This document shows, piece by piece, positions 29,493 through 42,727 of a stretch of DNA of 64,000 nt (its first letter is position 1; every line of letters begins with the position of its first letter). Origin of the DNA: Daphnia carinata (lineage: Eukaryota; Arthropoda; Branchiopoda; Diplostraca; Daphniidae); NCBI RefSeq assembly GCF_022539665.2, contig NC_081340.1, positions 4,959,357 through 5,023,356 on the forward strand, in the 5' to 3' direction. The position numbers and the translations under genes were made by a program. Below the pieces are notes generated by a model, which was not told the origin of the DNA, did no database searches, and saw only the letters and a list, made by a program, of their open reading frames with translations.

Positions 29493-31079
29493 ATGGCACA
29501 GAGTAAGTTGAACGATTTGGCCGGCCGGTTCTCCAATGGTCCGAAAGGACTTGGAACGGGATTGAAGTTACTGGCTTTGGCAGGAGCCGCAGCTTATGGA
29601 GTCAGTCAGTCTATGTATACCGGTAAGATGTTACATCATCAATCCTGTTCGAAATTCAATATTGAATCTAACTTGATGGTCGCATATTCAGTGGAAGGTG
29701 GTCACCGTGCAATCATCTTCAGTAGGCTTGGTGGAGTTAAAGATGATACATACCCTGAAGGACTACACCTTAGAATACCTTGGCTCCAATATCCCATTAT
29801 CTATGATATCAGGTATATTTCAAGGTTTTATGTCCTAGCTTGCCAGCTTTGTTGTTAATGTGAAATGCATTAGATCCCGACCAAGGAAAATTTCCTCGCC
29901 TACTGGCTCAAAAGATCTGCAGATGGTGAACATCACATTACGTGTTCTTTCACGACCAGATGCTGCATTGCTCCCTGATGTTTACAGGTTTCTATTATTT
30001 GTTAGAATCCCTTTAACCCTACCTTGATTTTCCATTTTATTGTTTTTAGGAATTTGGGGTTAGATTATGATGAAAAAGTACTCCCTTCCATCTGCAATGA
30101 AGTTCTCAAAAGTGTTGTAGCCAAATTCAATGCCTCTCAACTAATCACACAGCGTCAGCAGGTCTCCTTGCTCGTCCGTCGTGAGTTGACAGAGCGAGCC
30201 AGAGACTTTAACATTATCTTGGATGATGTTTCCATCACAGAACTCAGTTTCAGCAAGGAATATGCCGCCGCAGTTGAAGCCAAACAGGTACCTTTGAAAT
30301 TTTCCCACACATAAAGGACAAGACATCTGACATTTCGTAATAATTATCCTAAGATTGCACAACAAGATGCCCAGCGTGCAGCATTCTTCGTCGAGAAGGC
30401 CTACCAAGAGCGACAGCAGAAAATTGTTCAAGCCGAGGGTGAAGCCGAGGCTGGAAAAATGATATCCTTTAAAAAAAAGAATTGTAGGCCGGTCCGTATT
30501 CGATCTTCAATGACGAAATAAGGCTTGAATGAAATTGTCTGAATCTTGGTGGCTCTAGTCAAAAGAATCTTGCAGGCCATTGTAAAGGCGGACATAGATT
30601 AGGAAAAATATCGGAAGATACATCTTCTGAGGCATTATGGAATTCTGCCATGAATGTTCTGAAGGCATTGAACTTTTATGCTTCCACTGCCTACATCAGT
30701 TCTATAGTTCTTAAATCCATGATATGTGATTTAGTAATCAGAGAGGATTGTTATGGAATAAGGCCCATAGATTAACATAATTTTAAAATGTCATTTTAAA
30801 TCCTTAACTCGATATTTACATGGGAGTGGCCATAGGTATGAATCCAGGTTACTTGAAGCTCCGCAAGATTCGTGCTGCACAGAATATCGCCCGAACGGTA
30901 AATAGAACATATGCAGTTAATAACAAATGGTCGTTAATTCGTTTCACTACCGATTATTTTAGATTGCAGCATCCCAAAATCGAGTGTATTTGAATGCTGA
31001 TTCGCTCATGATCAACGTAAGTGACGTTTCCTTTGACGAGCGGATTGCGACTGTTGGAGTTAAGAAAGACAAAAAATGA
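29493..31079 (+). CDS. PHB2: Prohibitin 2
   Basis: Exons: 29493-29622, 29692-29812, 29874-29987, 30050-30287, 30354-30461, 30820-30897, 30963-31079; 301 residues (human 299). It forms ring complexes with prohibitin 1 in the mitochondrial inner membrane and scaffolds proteases and respiratory complexes. Seen: N-terminal hydrophobic anchor ([18 protein letters not shown]), SPFH domain beginning [56 protein letters not shown], and the coiled-coil part ending [20 protein letters not shown]. The fifth intron is a U12-type AT-AC intron; without it the frame cannot be joined. The C-terminus differs from vertebrates (VGVKKDKK). Confidence 0.96.
30462..30819 (+). other. PHB2: U12-type AT-AC intron in PHB2
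   Basis: 358 nt. It starts ATATCCTTT, the exact U12 AT-AC donor consensus, directly after codon ATG of the conserved A-G-K-M. It ends CGATATTTAC, with a perfect U12 branch site TCCTTAAC at 30801-30808, about 12 nt before the 3' end. Removing it joins M to [14 protein letters not shown] in phase 0, which is what the family requires. No GT-AG pair gives this join. Confidence 0.95.
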
Positions 31080-31583
31080 AATAGTCAAACAAAATACTTG
31101 GAAGTGATGTTAACGTCTATTCGTCGCTGTTTCTGGTACATACAAATGTGGTCCGTATAGTTCCCAAGTAGAGTTTTGTTAGATGTTGTTGATGTGGGTT
31201 CTCCGCTAAAGTAATTTTCTTGCATCTTTTCTGCGAGGACTTAAATGAAGTAACATTAACGCATCGTACATCCAAATAATTTGCAATGTATCTGAAATAA
31301 AATAGAATTTCTTTTCGAAATTAGCGTTCAGTTGGAATAACCAAGTTTTTTTTATTCATTTCACGACCAATCTTGTATATATAATGAAGAACTTAACATG
31401 AACTAGGGAACTTTATAAAATGATAAAGAAATTTAAGAAAGATTATTAAAAAGATCACATTGCGGAATTCCATAACCTTACTGTATAATATATCCAACTC
31501 CCTTCTGTAACCTCGCACATCTCAATCCAGTTAAACTGCGGTTACAATTTTTTTGTTTCACTTTGGAATGTGACTCTGGATAA
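31080..31583. other. Convergent 3' flanks of PHB2 and PGD
   Basis: 504 nt, no gene seen. AATAAA at 31296-31301 is a likely PHB2 poly(A) signal, about 217 nt after the stop codon. Confidence 0.55.
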
Positions 31584-34248
31584 TTAAGCTTGGTAGGTAG
31601 AAGCCGAAGTTCTACCGCCATGCCCGGTCCAATTTGCGTGGTGGAACACGCCCGGCTGACTCAAAAGCTCATATGTGTGCGCGCCAAAGTAATCGCGCTG
31701 AGCCTGGAAGCATCAACCATGGCTATAAGTTTCCTGATAAAACGGGATGATCAATGTATATAAATATTTTTTACTTGAATTAGGTTGGCTGGCAAACGTT
31801 GGCAGCGATAAGCATCATAGAAAGAAAGAGCCGTTGAGAAGGCTGGAACAGGAACGCCATACTGGGCCGCAGTGGCTATCACATCACGCCACGATTCTTG
31901 ACAGGACCCAACCGCCTGACGGAAAAAATCATCGAGTAACAGACTTCTGAGATCTGGGTTACGCTCGAAGGCCAATTTGATATTGCCTAAAAATACACTG
32001 AAAGGACATTGTTGTTTACGTAGGTGTTTTAAAGCAAAGTTCTTAAATTCTCACCTTCGAATGATGCAACCACCACGCCACATAAGCGCGATACCACCGT
32101 AGTTAAGTGTCCAGTCATACTGTTTAGCCGCCTCGCGAAGTAACATAAAACCTTGGGCATACGAAACGATCTTTGAAGCATATAATGCCTGAAATAAAAA
32201 ATGTGGGTTAACGTGCAGTCATACTGACATTCAAGAATTTTATGTATACCTGGCGAATGGCTTCTACAAACGAAGCCCTTTCCCCATCGTATGCTTTGAA
32301 AGCAGGTGCAGGTAATACTTTAGAGGCTTCAATACGTTCAGTTTGCAGAGAGGATAAGCACCGGGCAAAAACAGCTTCTCCGATAAGAGTGACAGGAACG
32401 CCATAGTCAAGGGCGGCAATTGCAGTCCACTTTCCGGTGCCTTTTTGTCCAGCAGAATCTCGGATTTTTTCAACCAAGTATTCTCCTTCGTGAACAAGTT
32501 AATAGATGGAGTTAAAAACATACGAATGATACTGCTTTTAGAGATCTATACCTTTGTCGTCCTGGAAACGGAGAATGTTGGCAGTAATCTCGATTAAGAA
32601 AGAATCTAGTTCGCTCTTGTTCCACTGGTCGAAAACATCTGCCATTTCTGGTGGAGTCATTCCCAAAACGCTCTTCATTAAATGGTAAGCTTCAGCGATC
32701 AGCTGCATGTCACCATATTCGATGCCGTTGTGAACCATTTTCACGAAATGACCGGCTCCACCCTCACCAACCCAATCGCAGCATGGTTCTCCATCACTTT
32801 TGGCAGAGATCGACTGCCGTAGGACATCATACAAAAAAACATAAAAGTTGAAATTCTATGATCTTATTGGACGAATAGAAAGCTCAGATTTCACCTGGAA
32901 AATGGGTTTGATATGTGGCCAAGCTTCAACGTGTCCGCCGGGCATCAAGGAAGGCCCATATCGGGCACCTTCTTCACCACCGGAAACTCCTGAACCGACA
33001 TAAAATATTCCTTTCTCTCGTAGGGCAGTGCAGCGCCGTGTGGTATCGCCATGCTCTGAATTACCACCGTCGATTATAATATCGCCGGCTTCTAGGAATT
33101 CTACCAGCTGGTCAATAAACTGATCGACGGCTTTACCAGCTTTGGGTGAAGAAAAATTGAATTAGTTTAATTTATGATCTTCCAATAATATGATTGATAA
33201 TACCTTGAACGAGCATCATAACACGACGAGGTTTCTTTAACTTCGCAACCAATTCACGAACAGAATGAGCACCTACAACACTTTTGCCTTTTGCCTCGTT
33301 CTGAAGAAAGTCATCCACTTTGGATGTTGTTCGATTAAAGGCACAAACAACGAATCCGTGATCCGCCATATTTAGGATCAAATTCTGACCCATGACAGCC
33401 AAACCGATAAGACCAATATCAGCTCTATGAACAACAAAAGCACATGAACTAGATTAATAAGAATTCATTAGGTAAGCACATGCGAATCTAACGCACATTG
33501 GTTCGGGGCAACTTAAAACATGTTTGCAAGCTGTAGCTCCCATGGTAAAAGATACACATTAACTAGACAATAACAGCGTGATGTCTGTTACGAAAAGATT
33601 AAGACACAAGAGCAGGTGTCTAGCCCATAAGAAAAACACAACTGTTGGATCCATCGACTGCAAGTACTAGTGTCACTAGAGCTAAATTAAAGAGGTCCCG
33701 CCTCGTTTCATGATTGGTCAAGAGCCAATGTTCGGCTGCTATTGCAGACTACCCTACCTTGAGGAAATTTAGGGAAAGCGACCATGCAGCAAGAGGGCTC
33801 CATATTTCGTTTAAAACTGGAATGGTCGATGTAATACCGTAGTCACGAAAACAGAATTATTCACGAAAACGAAAATCCCCATTACCTGTACCCTTCACAA
33901 CCAATGCTCGCTGAGCAACTGCTCCATTTGTTATTGAGGTCGAGGATTTCGAGGAAACTAGGCTTCTTGACAATACGTTTCACTTCTTCTACCATATGCC
34001 ATGATACTTCTACCACAGTTTTTTTTATATAGAAAGTGATGCTTAGTTACTTAGTGTGGGAATTAATCTACTGTAGAACCGGGAAATTTCATCCGCAAAC
34101 CGCAGCCGAGTTAGAGTGAAAACTAGTCTCAAGGCAAAGCAAGAAATAGACAACCAGAACACACAAGCTATAATTTTCCAAATTGACTTATTATATACAA
34201 TTTATAGTTTTATTTTTAAACTTATTACATAAGTACTTACTCCGACAT
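31584..34248 (-). CDS. PGD: 6-phosphogluconate dehydrogenase, decarboxylating
   Basis: Exons: 34248-34241, 33424-33204, 33139-32895, 32813-32552, 32485-32250, 32188-32055, 31997-31775, 31703-31584; 482 residues (human 483). The cytosolic enzyme makes ribulose 5-phosphate and NADPH in the pentose phosphate pathway. Seen: NADP-binding [29 protein letters not shown], the substrate motif [30 protein letters not shown]. The first coding exon is only 8 nt (ATGTCGGA before GTAAGT); joined, it gives [15 protein letters not shown], the usual N-terminus. An exon-like segment with a start codon at 33543-33497 joins in the same phase and could give an alternative N-terminus ([16 protein letters not shown]). 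Confidence 0.95.
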
Positions 34249-35080
34249 TTTCGAATATGTAGACGATATGAACTTAGCGGGAGATGTGAACTGCAACGAA
34301 CCGTGACTCGACACTAACTGAACTGTCCGAACGTCTCGTTTTATGTTCAAGCTCGAAGGGTGGGGTATGCAACCCATGCAAAGTAATCGATCACTCTGTC
34401 CAGCCTAATTCCGTGCGGCTTGACGACAAGCTCTAATCGCACCTAAAGTTAACGCCTCCACCTCCAGTATCTACGTTCAATAACCTTGCGGACGACAATT
34501 TTCTTGCCTTAAGGGACAAAAACCTCAGATATGCAGTTTACTTACCACATTTTACCAGTAGTTTAAAAGCGTTCATTTATCTACACTGTCGAAACCGCAA
34601 TATTTGTGACAACAGAAATCTCAATAAACCGCCATTTAAAAACCTTGCTTCTATAAAACCACTAGTGGAAACAAATTTTTTCGTTTTCGATACACCAAGC
34701 ATATGATGATCAACTACTCAGATTGTGGTACAACTTTTCCAAACCTGTTGCCTTCAAACTTCTATAATAATTGTTAAAAACTGCAACTTTGATGAAGATG
34801 GTACTGTAATACATCAACATAAATAATACCAGAACCAACACAATCAGATCATAGCTATTTTAAGTGTTTTAACACGAAACCTACACATGACTACTTTTAC
34901 TCTTCAGTGTGGCTTTTCATGAATCACAAGTTCACAAAATATGTAGACATTTGATTAAAAGAAAGAAATAGACTAAAGGATTAGAAAACTTCAAGCCGTA
35001 GGGAAAACGAGAAATTCTGACACGTAACAAAAAATCTAACTGAATGACTCGCAAGTTAGGAGCGACCATCGACATTGTCT
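34249..35080. other. Intergenic: upstream of PGD, 3' flank of enolase
   Basis: No gene seen. The left part (34250-34550) is richer in G+C and should hold the PGD promoter; the rest is AT-rich and should include the enolase 3' UTR. Confidence 0.5.
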
Positions 35081-38070
<2,990 letters not shown>

Positions 38071-39632
38071 TCAATGAACTGCATCTTTGTGAGCCACTGC
38101 ATCTTCCCCAGCCACTGCATCTTCGTCAGCCACCGCATCTTCGTCAGCCACCGCATCTTCGTCGGCCACTGCATCTTCGTCGGCCACTGCATCTTCGTCG
38201 GCTACTGCATTTTCTTCGTCAGCCACTGAAAATTTATCAACAATCCTGTCTTCATCAGTAATTGTGTTCTCATCATCAACTGGCTTTTCTTGGGCTCCTT
38301 TTCTAGCTGGCAAGATCTCAAGTAATGCTTCCTTCCAGCTCTGCCCATTACAGATGTTGACCATTATATTAAACACTGAAAGAAATTACCAGATTTTTTA
38401 AACAATGTTATAAATGGTAACCTAAAAAAAAAGGCCTTACCGTGGTCGATTGTCAAAACTTTCCTCGTCTTCATGTCAATATTTTCACCGATTGGAAGAC
38501 GGCCATGAGACAGACCTTTCTCTTCTGCCAGCTTGTGACAAAGACCCTTAACGAAAGGAAGACAACAAAAAATTTATGAATTTGAAACGATGATTTGTTG
38601 TTGCAACTGATCCCATTCCTTACAGGGAAATGGGCCTTATCGTCATCGTGATAAAGCTCAAGATTTCCCAAATTTCACACTCTCTGTTTCAAATAGGACT
38701 CTTTGAGCCAATTACATAAACTTAAACATGCTGTCACTATTTTTTAACTTCTGCCTACCTTATGGGAATTATGATCAACTAGTCCTCCAATTATATAAGC
38801 ATGATCATCCTTAAGATTTTCTATAACATTGTCAGATTCAGAGGTGAGATACACAATGTTTTCCTTACTGAAAATTTCTGTAAAATGCTTTTTATGCAAG
38901 TTAACCTGAAAGCCAAGAAATAAGGAATTAGCATCAATTACAAACAGAACCATAAAGATACTGACATCCCAGTTTTCATAGCCTGAGTTCTTGCTCATTT
39001 CCATTAAACTAGCACCATCCAAACTAGTTACATGGAATTGAACAGGATTGGTAGCCCTACGGTTAATGCTATAGCAACGACTAATTTGCTTCACACACTT
39101 TGCAAGGCTCCTTTCATCCATATAATTGTCAAATGATAGGTCAATTGCTATGATCACTTTGCAGTTACTGTTAGCCATTGTTGCATTTTTTAGTTGTTTT
39201 CGAGTAACTGTATTCAAACGATGGGCTGGATCAAGCTTTCTTTTCTTTCTTTTCTCTCTTTCTAGAACCCTAAAACCAAGGAAGTGTTTAAAGCAGATTG
39301 GAAATAAGCTTTTGATGATTAAACCTTTTCTCTTTTTTCCTCAGCTCCCATAAATCCTTCTTCATTTTTCGTTTCAGAGCAGACTTTGATAGCACAGGTG
39401 GCTCACTGCTTTCATTTTGTGACACCTTTTCTAGTGTAGTGACATTATTCTTATCATTTTCTTTCTCGCCAGAAGAGTCTATCTCCAACTGAATACTGTG
39501 AGCATCATTCCGGTTAACTGGTGTGTCGTCACCAGCTAAAGCACCGTCTATGTAACCAGCTCCAGAGTCAATTTGAACACTGTCTGCTGTTGTTTCTTCC
39601 TCTCCCTTAGTTTTAATACAAGATGAACTCAT
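38071..39632 (-). CDS. TRMT10A: tRNA (guanine-9-N1) methyltransferase
   Basis: Exons: 39632-39325, 39269-38966, 38905-38759, 38546-38441, 38375-38071; 389 residues (human about 339). A SPOUT-family enzyme that methylates G9 of tRNAs with S-adenosylmethionine. Seen: an acidic N-terminus, then [97 protein letters not shown] and RKVLTIDHVFNIMVNI, the knot and cofactor loop. After LPARKGAQ the protein ends in an acidic tail built from the hexapeptide ADEDAV, repeated about seven times. Confidence 0.94.
38080..38229 (-). repeat. 18-nt coding minisatellite in the TRMT10A tail
   Basis: About eight tandem copies of an 18-nt unit (plus strand CCACTGCATCTTCGTCGG and variants), each coding A-D-E-D-A-V. 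The central copies are nearly identical, the end copies diverge (AGEDAV, AHKDAV, ADEENAV). The reading frame is kept because the unit is a multiple of three. Confidence 0.92.
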
Positions 39633-40611
39633 TTGACTACAAGTGATGCAAAGCAGAAGTCAATATATAGCTGTGTTCTGAAATTTTGGACATGCAGAAA
39701 TCACGTTGAACGGTTGAACATTAACACAAAAAGCAGACGATTTGTGTGGAAGTAGTAACATCAGGGTGATGATGCCAGTTTAGGTTACATTGTGAGTTAT
39801 GAAATTTAAAGCAAATTATAACTACTACCATGGTGTATAGCATGCTACTAGGCTACTCCACAACAGTCTTCAACTTGGACAGAGGTGAAAGAAAGAAATA
39901 AGGATTGCAAATGTTTTAATTCAATGACAATCAGAATATTCATCTACGTACTTCAGACAATTCAAGGAGAAAAGTGGATCGTGAACAAATGGTAATATAT
40001 TTTTTTACTGACCGTCTATTTCTTTGAAATATCTAGTACATGACACTGTGATTATTTCTGGCATAAGAGATGAAATTAGACAATTAATTGAAGAATCACG
40101 GAGTTTTAAATTGAATTCACAATATTGTATTTGTAAGAATTTGCGAAGTGAGTAAACGCCTAAAATTTTGAAAAATGCAATATCTTTTCCGTTACTATTC
40201 CGCGCTATCGCCATCACATCACGACACACGGCATCCGACACTTTCTTTTCTTATTTAAATATGAAATTTTCACTAATTGATTTAAATTTTTGTTGAACTA
40301 GCTTGTCGAATACCTGAAAATTGATTATTTCTTAGCTATTAATGGTATAAGGGTGAAACTTTTCCAAAATTCGCAAAATAACGAGCATAGACATGATTGC
40401 TAGCCTTAGTCAAACATTGTCAATATGGATATAAGAACGTGCATCAGCCGATTCCTCAACAGTTTTGAAAACCGTTACCTCCATTACCTCTTTGAGTGTA
40501 TCTCTTGTGCAGTTTTCAACGAGTCATTTTGCTACGTTCCATGAACTTTTACCCTTTTGAAATTTTTAACGAGTGACTTACGTTCATCGAAGTTATTCCT
40601 TTTAAACGAAG
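39633..40611. other. Intergenic between TRMT10A and the repeat protein
   Basis: No supported gene. A minus frame of 78 codons (40005-40241) starts with ATG but is not recognisable and has no splice-linked partner that I can see. Confidence 0.45.
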
Positions 40612-42426
40612 ATGGGTTTTCTGACAATGATCTTTCGACGTCTTCTCTTCTCTACAGGCAGTTACAGTTTTATCGAGCAGGCAAACGTGGAAGCAGCAAT
40701 CGTGTGCTACAGATATTCTGGAGAAACCTCAGTTTCGATCGCACAACCTCCGATTGTTCCACGTCCTTCGACTCTTCCCCAGTCTCTTGTTCATTGCAAA
40801 GTTGTTGATGGAGGGGTAGATCCTTTGGATTTACTTCTTCGTGAGCTTCTTCCAGGAACAGAGGTTGCTTATGTCACCCGCTCGTTGGATTCACTGCTTT
40901 GTGAGCTTGCTGCTTCAACGAAGATTGCGGACGAAGTCCATCTCGTCAACGTACTTCTTCGTCAGCTTGAGGATTGGCCGAAGATTGCGGATGTGACCCG
41001 TCCATTGGATTGCTCTGTCCACGAACTATCTGCTTCGTTGGAGAGGGCGGATGTGGTCCATGCCTTGGATTTACTTCTTTGCGAGCTAGAGGCTGCACTG
41101 AAGGTTGCGGATGTGACCCATCCTTTGGATTGCTCTGTCCACGAATTATCTGTTTCGTTGGAGAGGGCGGATGTGGTCCATTCTTTGGATCTACTTCTTT
41201 GCGAGCTGGAGGCTGCACTGAAGGTTGCGGATGAGACCCGTCCTTTGGATTGCGCTGTCCACGAGCTACATGCTTCCTCGGAGGGTGCGGATGTGGTCCA
41301 TTCTTTGGATTTACTTCTTTGTGAGCTGGAGGCTGCATTTGGAGTTGCGGATGTGACCCGTCCATTGGATTGCGCTGTCCACGAGCTACCTGCTTCGTTG
41401 GAGCGTGCGGATGTGGTCCATCCTTTGGATTTTCTTCTTTGCGAGCTGGAGGCTGCATTTGGAGCTGTGGATGTGACCCGTCCATTGGATTGCGCTGTCC
41501 ACGAGCTACATGCTTCGTCGGAGGGTGCGGATGTGGTCCATTCTTTGGATTTACTACTTTGCGAGATGGATGATGCATTGAAGGTTGCGGATGAGACCCG
41601 TCCTTTGGATTGCGCTGTCCACGAGCTACAAGCTTCGTTGGAGGGTGCGGATGTGGTCCATTCTTTGGATTTACTTCTTTGCGAGATGGATGCTGCATTG
41701 AAGGTTGCGGATGAGATTCATCCTTTGGATTCTTTGCTTTGCGAGCTGGAGGCTGCATTTGAGGTTGCGGATGTGACCCGTCCGTTGGATTGCGCTGTTC
41801 ACGAGCTACATGCTTCGCTGGAGAGTGCGGATGTGGTCCATTCTTTGGATTTACTTCTTTGCGAGCTGGAGGCTGCACTGGAGGTTGCGGATGAGATTCA
41901 TCCTTCGGATTCTTTGCTTTGCGAGCTGGAGGCTGCATTGGAGGTTGCGGATGAGATTCATCCTTTGGATTCTTTGCTTTGCGAGTTGGAGGCTGCAATT
42001 GAGGTTGCGGATGTAACCTGTCCTTTGGATTGCGCTGTCCACGAGCTAACTGCTTTGTTGGAGGGTGCGGATGTGGTCCATTCTTTGGATTTACTCCTTT
42101 GCCAGATGGAGACTGCCCTGGAGGTTGCGGGTGAGATTCATCCTTTGGATTCTCTACTTTGCGAGCTGGATATATTCGTTGACGAGATAGACGCTACCCT
42201 AAGGGTTACAGGTGTGACCCGGTGTTTAAATTCTATCAATTGCAAGCTATCTGCGCCGCCGAAATGTTCAGATGTGGCGGATCCTTTGGATTTACTTTAC
42301 GAGCTATCAGTTTGGCCAAAGTTAGCTGATCTAGCCTACCCCTCATATTCTTCTTTTCAAGAGTTGATCAACAAACATTGCAAGTTTGGTTCATCTTTTG
42401 GATTGAATGTTTTCCCAGACAGATAA
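40612..42426 (+). CDS. Unrecognised 604-codon frame made of 20-residue repeats
   Basis: ATG at 40612, stop at 42424-42426. After 63 unique residues come 23 units of exactly 20 residues (60 nt), consensus near EVADVTHPLDLLLCELEAAL. Units alternate between type A (ADVVHSLDLLLCELEAAL) and type B (ADVTRPLDCAVHELHASL), with a third type (ADEIHPLDSLLCELEAAL). After 42180, two to three decayed units (SDVADPLDLLYEL, LADLAYPSYSSFQELI) continue in the same frame to the stop. This frame is chosen because it alone extends past the repeats on both sides. Each unit is amphipathic, with fixed Leu-Asp and Glu-Leu/Met positions and a frequent Cys, suggesting a helical repeat protein. No family recognised; start and any introns are uncertain (an acceptor-like CTCTACAG lies at about 40652). 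Confidence 0.5.
   Translation: MGFLTMIFRRLLFSTGSYSFIEQANVEAAIVCYRYSGETSVSIAQPPIVPRPSTLPQSLVHCKVVDGGVDPLDLLLRELLPGTEVAYVTRSLDSLLCELAASTKIADEVHLVNVLLRQLEDWPKIADVTRPLDCSVHELSASLERADVVHALDLLLCELEAALKVADVTHPLDCSVHELSVSLERADVVHSLDLLLCELEAALKVADETRPLDCAVHELHASSEGADVVHSLDLLLCELEAAFGVADVTRPLDCAVHELPASLERADVVHPLDFLLCELEAAFGAVDVTRPLDCAVHELHASSEGADVVHSLDLLLCEMDDALKVADETRPLDCAVHELQASLEGADVVHSLDLLLCEMDAALKVADEIHPLDSLLCELEAAFEVADVTRPLDCAVHELHASLESADVVHSLDLLLCELEAALEVADEIHPSDSLLCELEAALEVADEIHPLDSLLCELEAAIEVADVTCPLDCAVHELTALLEGADVVHSLDLLLCQMETALEVAGEIHPLDSLLCELDIFVDEIDATLRVTGVTRCLNSINCKLSAPPKCSDVADPLDLLYELSVWPKLADLAYPSYSSFQELINKHCKFGSSFGLNVFPDR
40801..42180. repeat. Tandem array of twenty-three 60-nt units
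   Basis: The period is exactly 60 nt, with recurring words such as GTTGCGGATG, CTTTGGATT and TTGCGAGCTGGAGGCTGC. Units of two main types alternate, so the amplifying unit was often 120 nt. The terminal units are more diverged than the central ones, as expected for expansion from the middle. Confidence 0.95.
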
Positions 42427-42727
42427 AATGATTATTTATTCACACCAAAATTCCTGAAAATTACCAAATAACATTTCATAATGTTGAAATTTGTTCTGTT
42501 ATCTTTTGTGATTTGTTTATTTCTTTCAAAATTCAAACAATGTACATAGAAATGTTAATAGATAATTTTTTATCATACTAAACTGAAATCTTTTTACTAC
42601 CACATTATCCATTTGATACTTCATCTCTATAATTCAACGCTATTAACAAGTGGTTTAAACGCTATAGTTTTGAGCACTAGCATTATGTGTGAAGTAAATT
42701 AACAAGAGCTTCTATCATACAAACACT
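42427..42727. other. AT-rich gap between the repeat protein and SLC6 paralogue A
   Basis: 301 nt with convergent 3' flanks. No canonical AATAAA stands out close to either stop codon. Confidence 0.5.

Noticed and set aside
40005-40241. 78-codon minus frame with ATG
   Set aside because: Not recognisable and isolated in AT-rich sequence; coding status cannot be supported.
40974-41573. Cys/Gly-rich plus-strand frames (86 and 67 codons)
   Set aside because: Shifted frame of the same repeat array, broken by stops between units; no independent support.
40946-41998. 350-codon minus-strand frame, Pro/His/Lys-rich
   Set aside because: It is confined to the 60-nt repeat array and ends where the array changes type; the opposite frame continues past the repeats on both sides, so this one is more likely a by-product.
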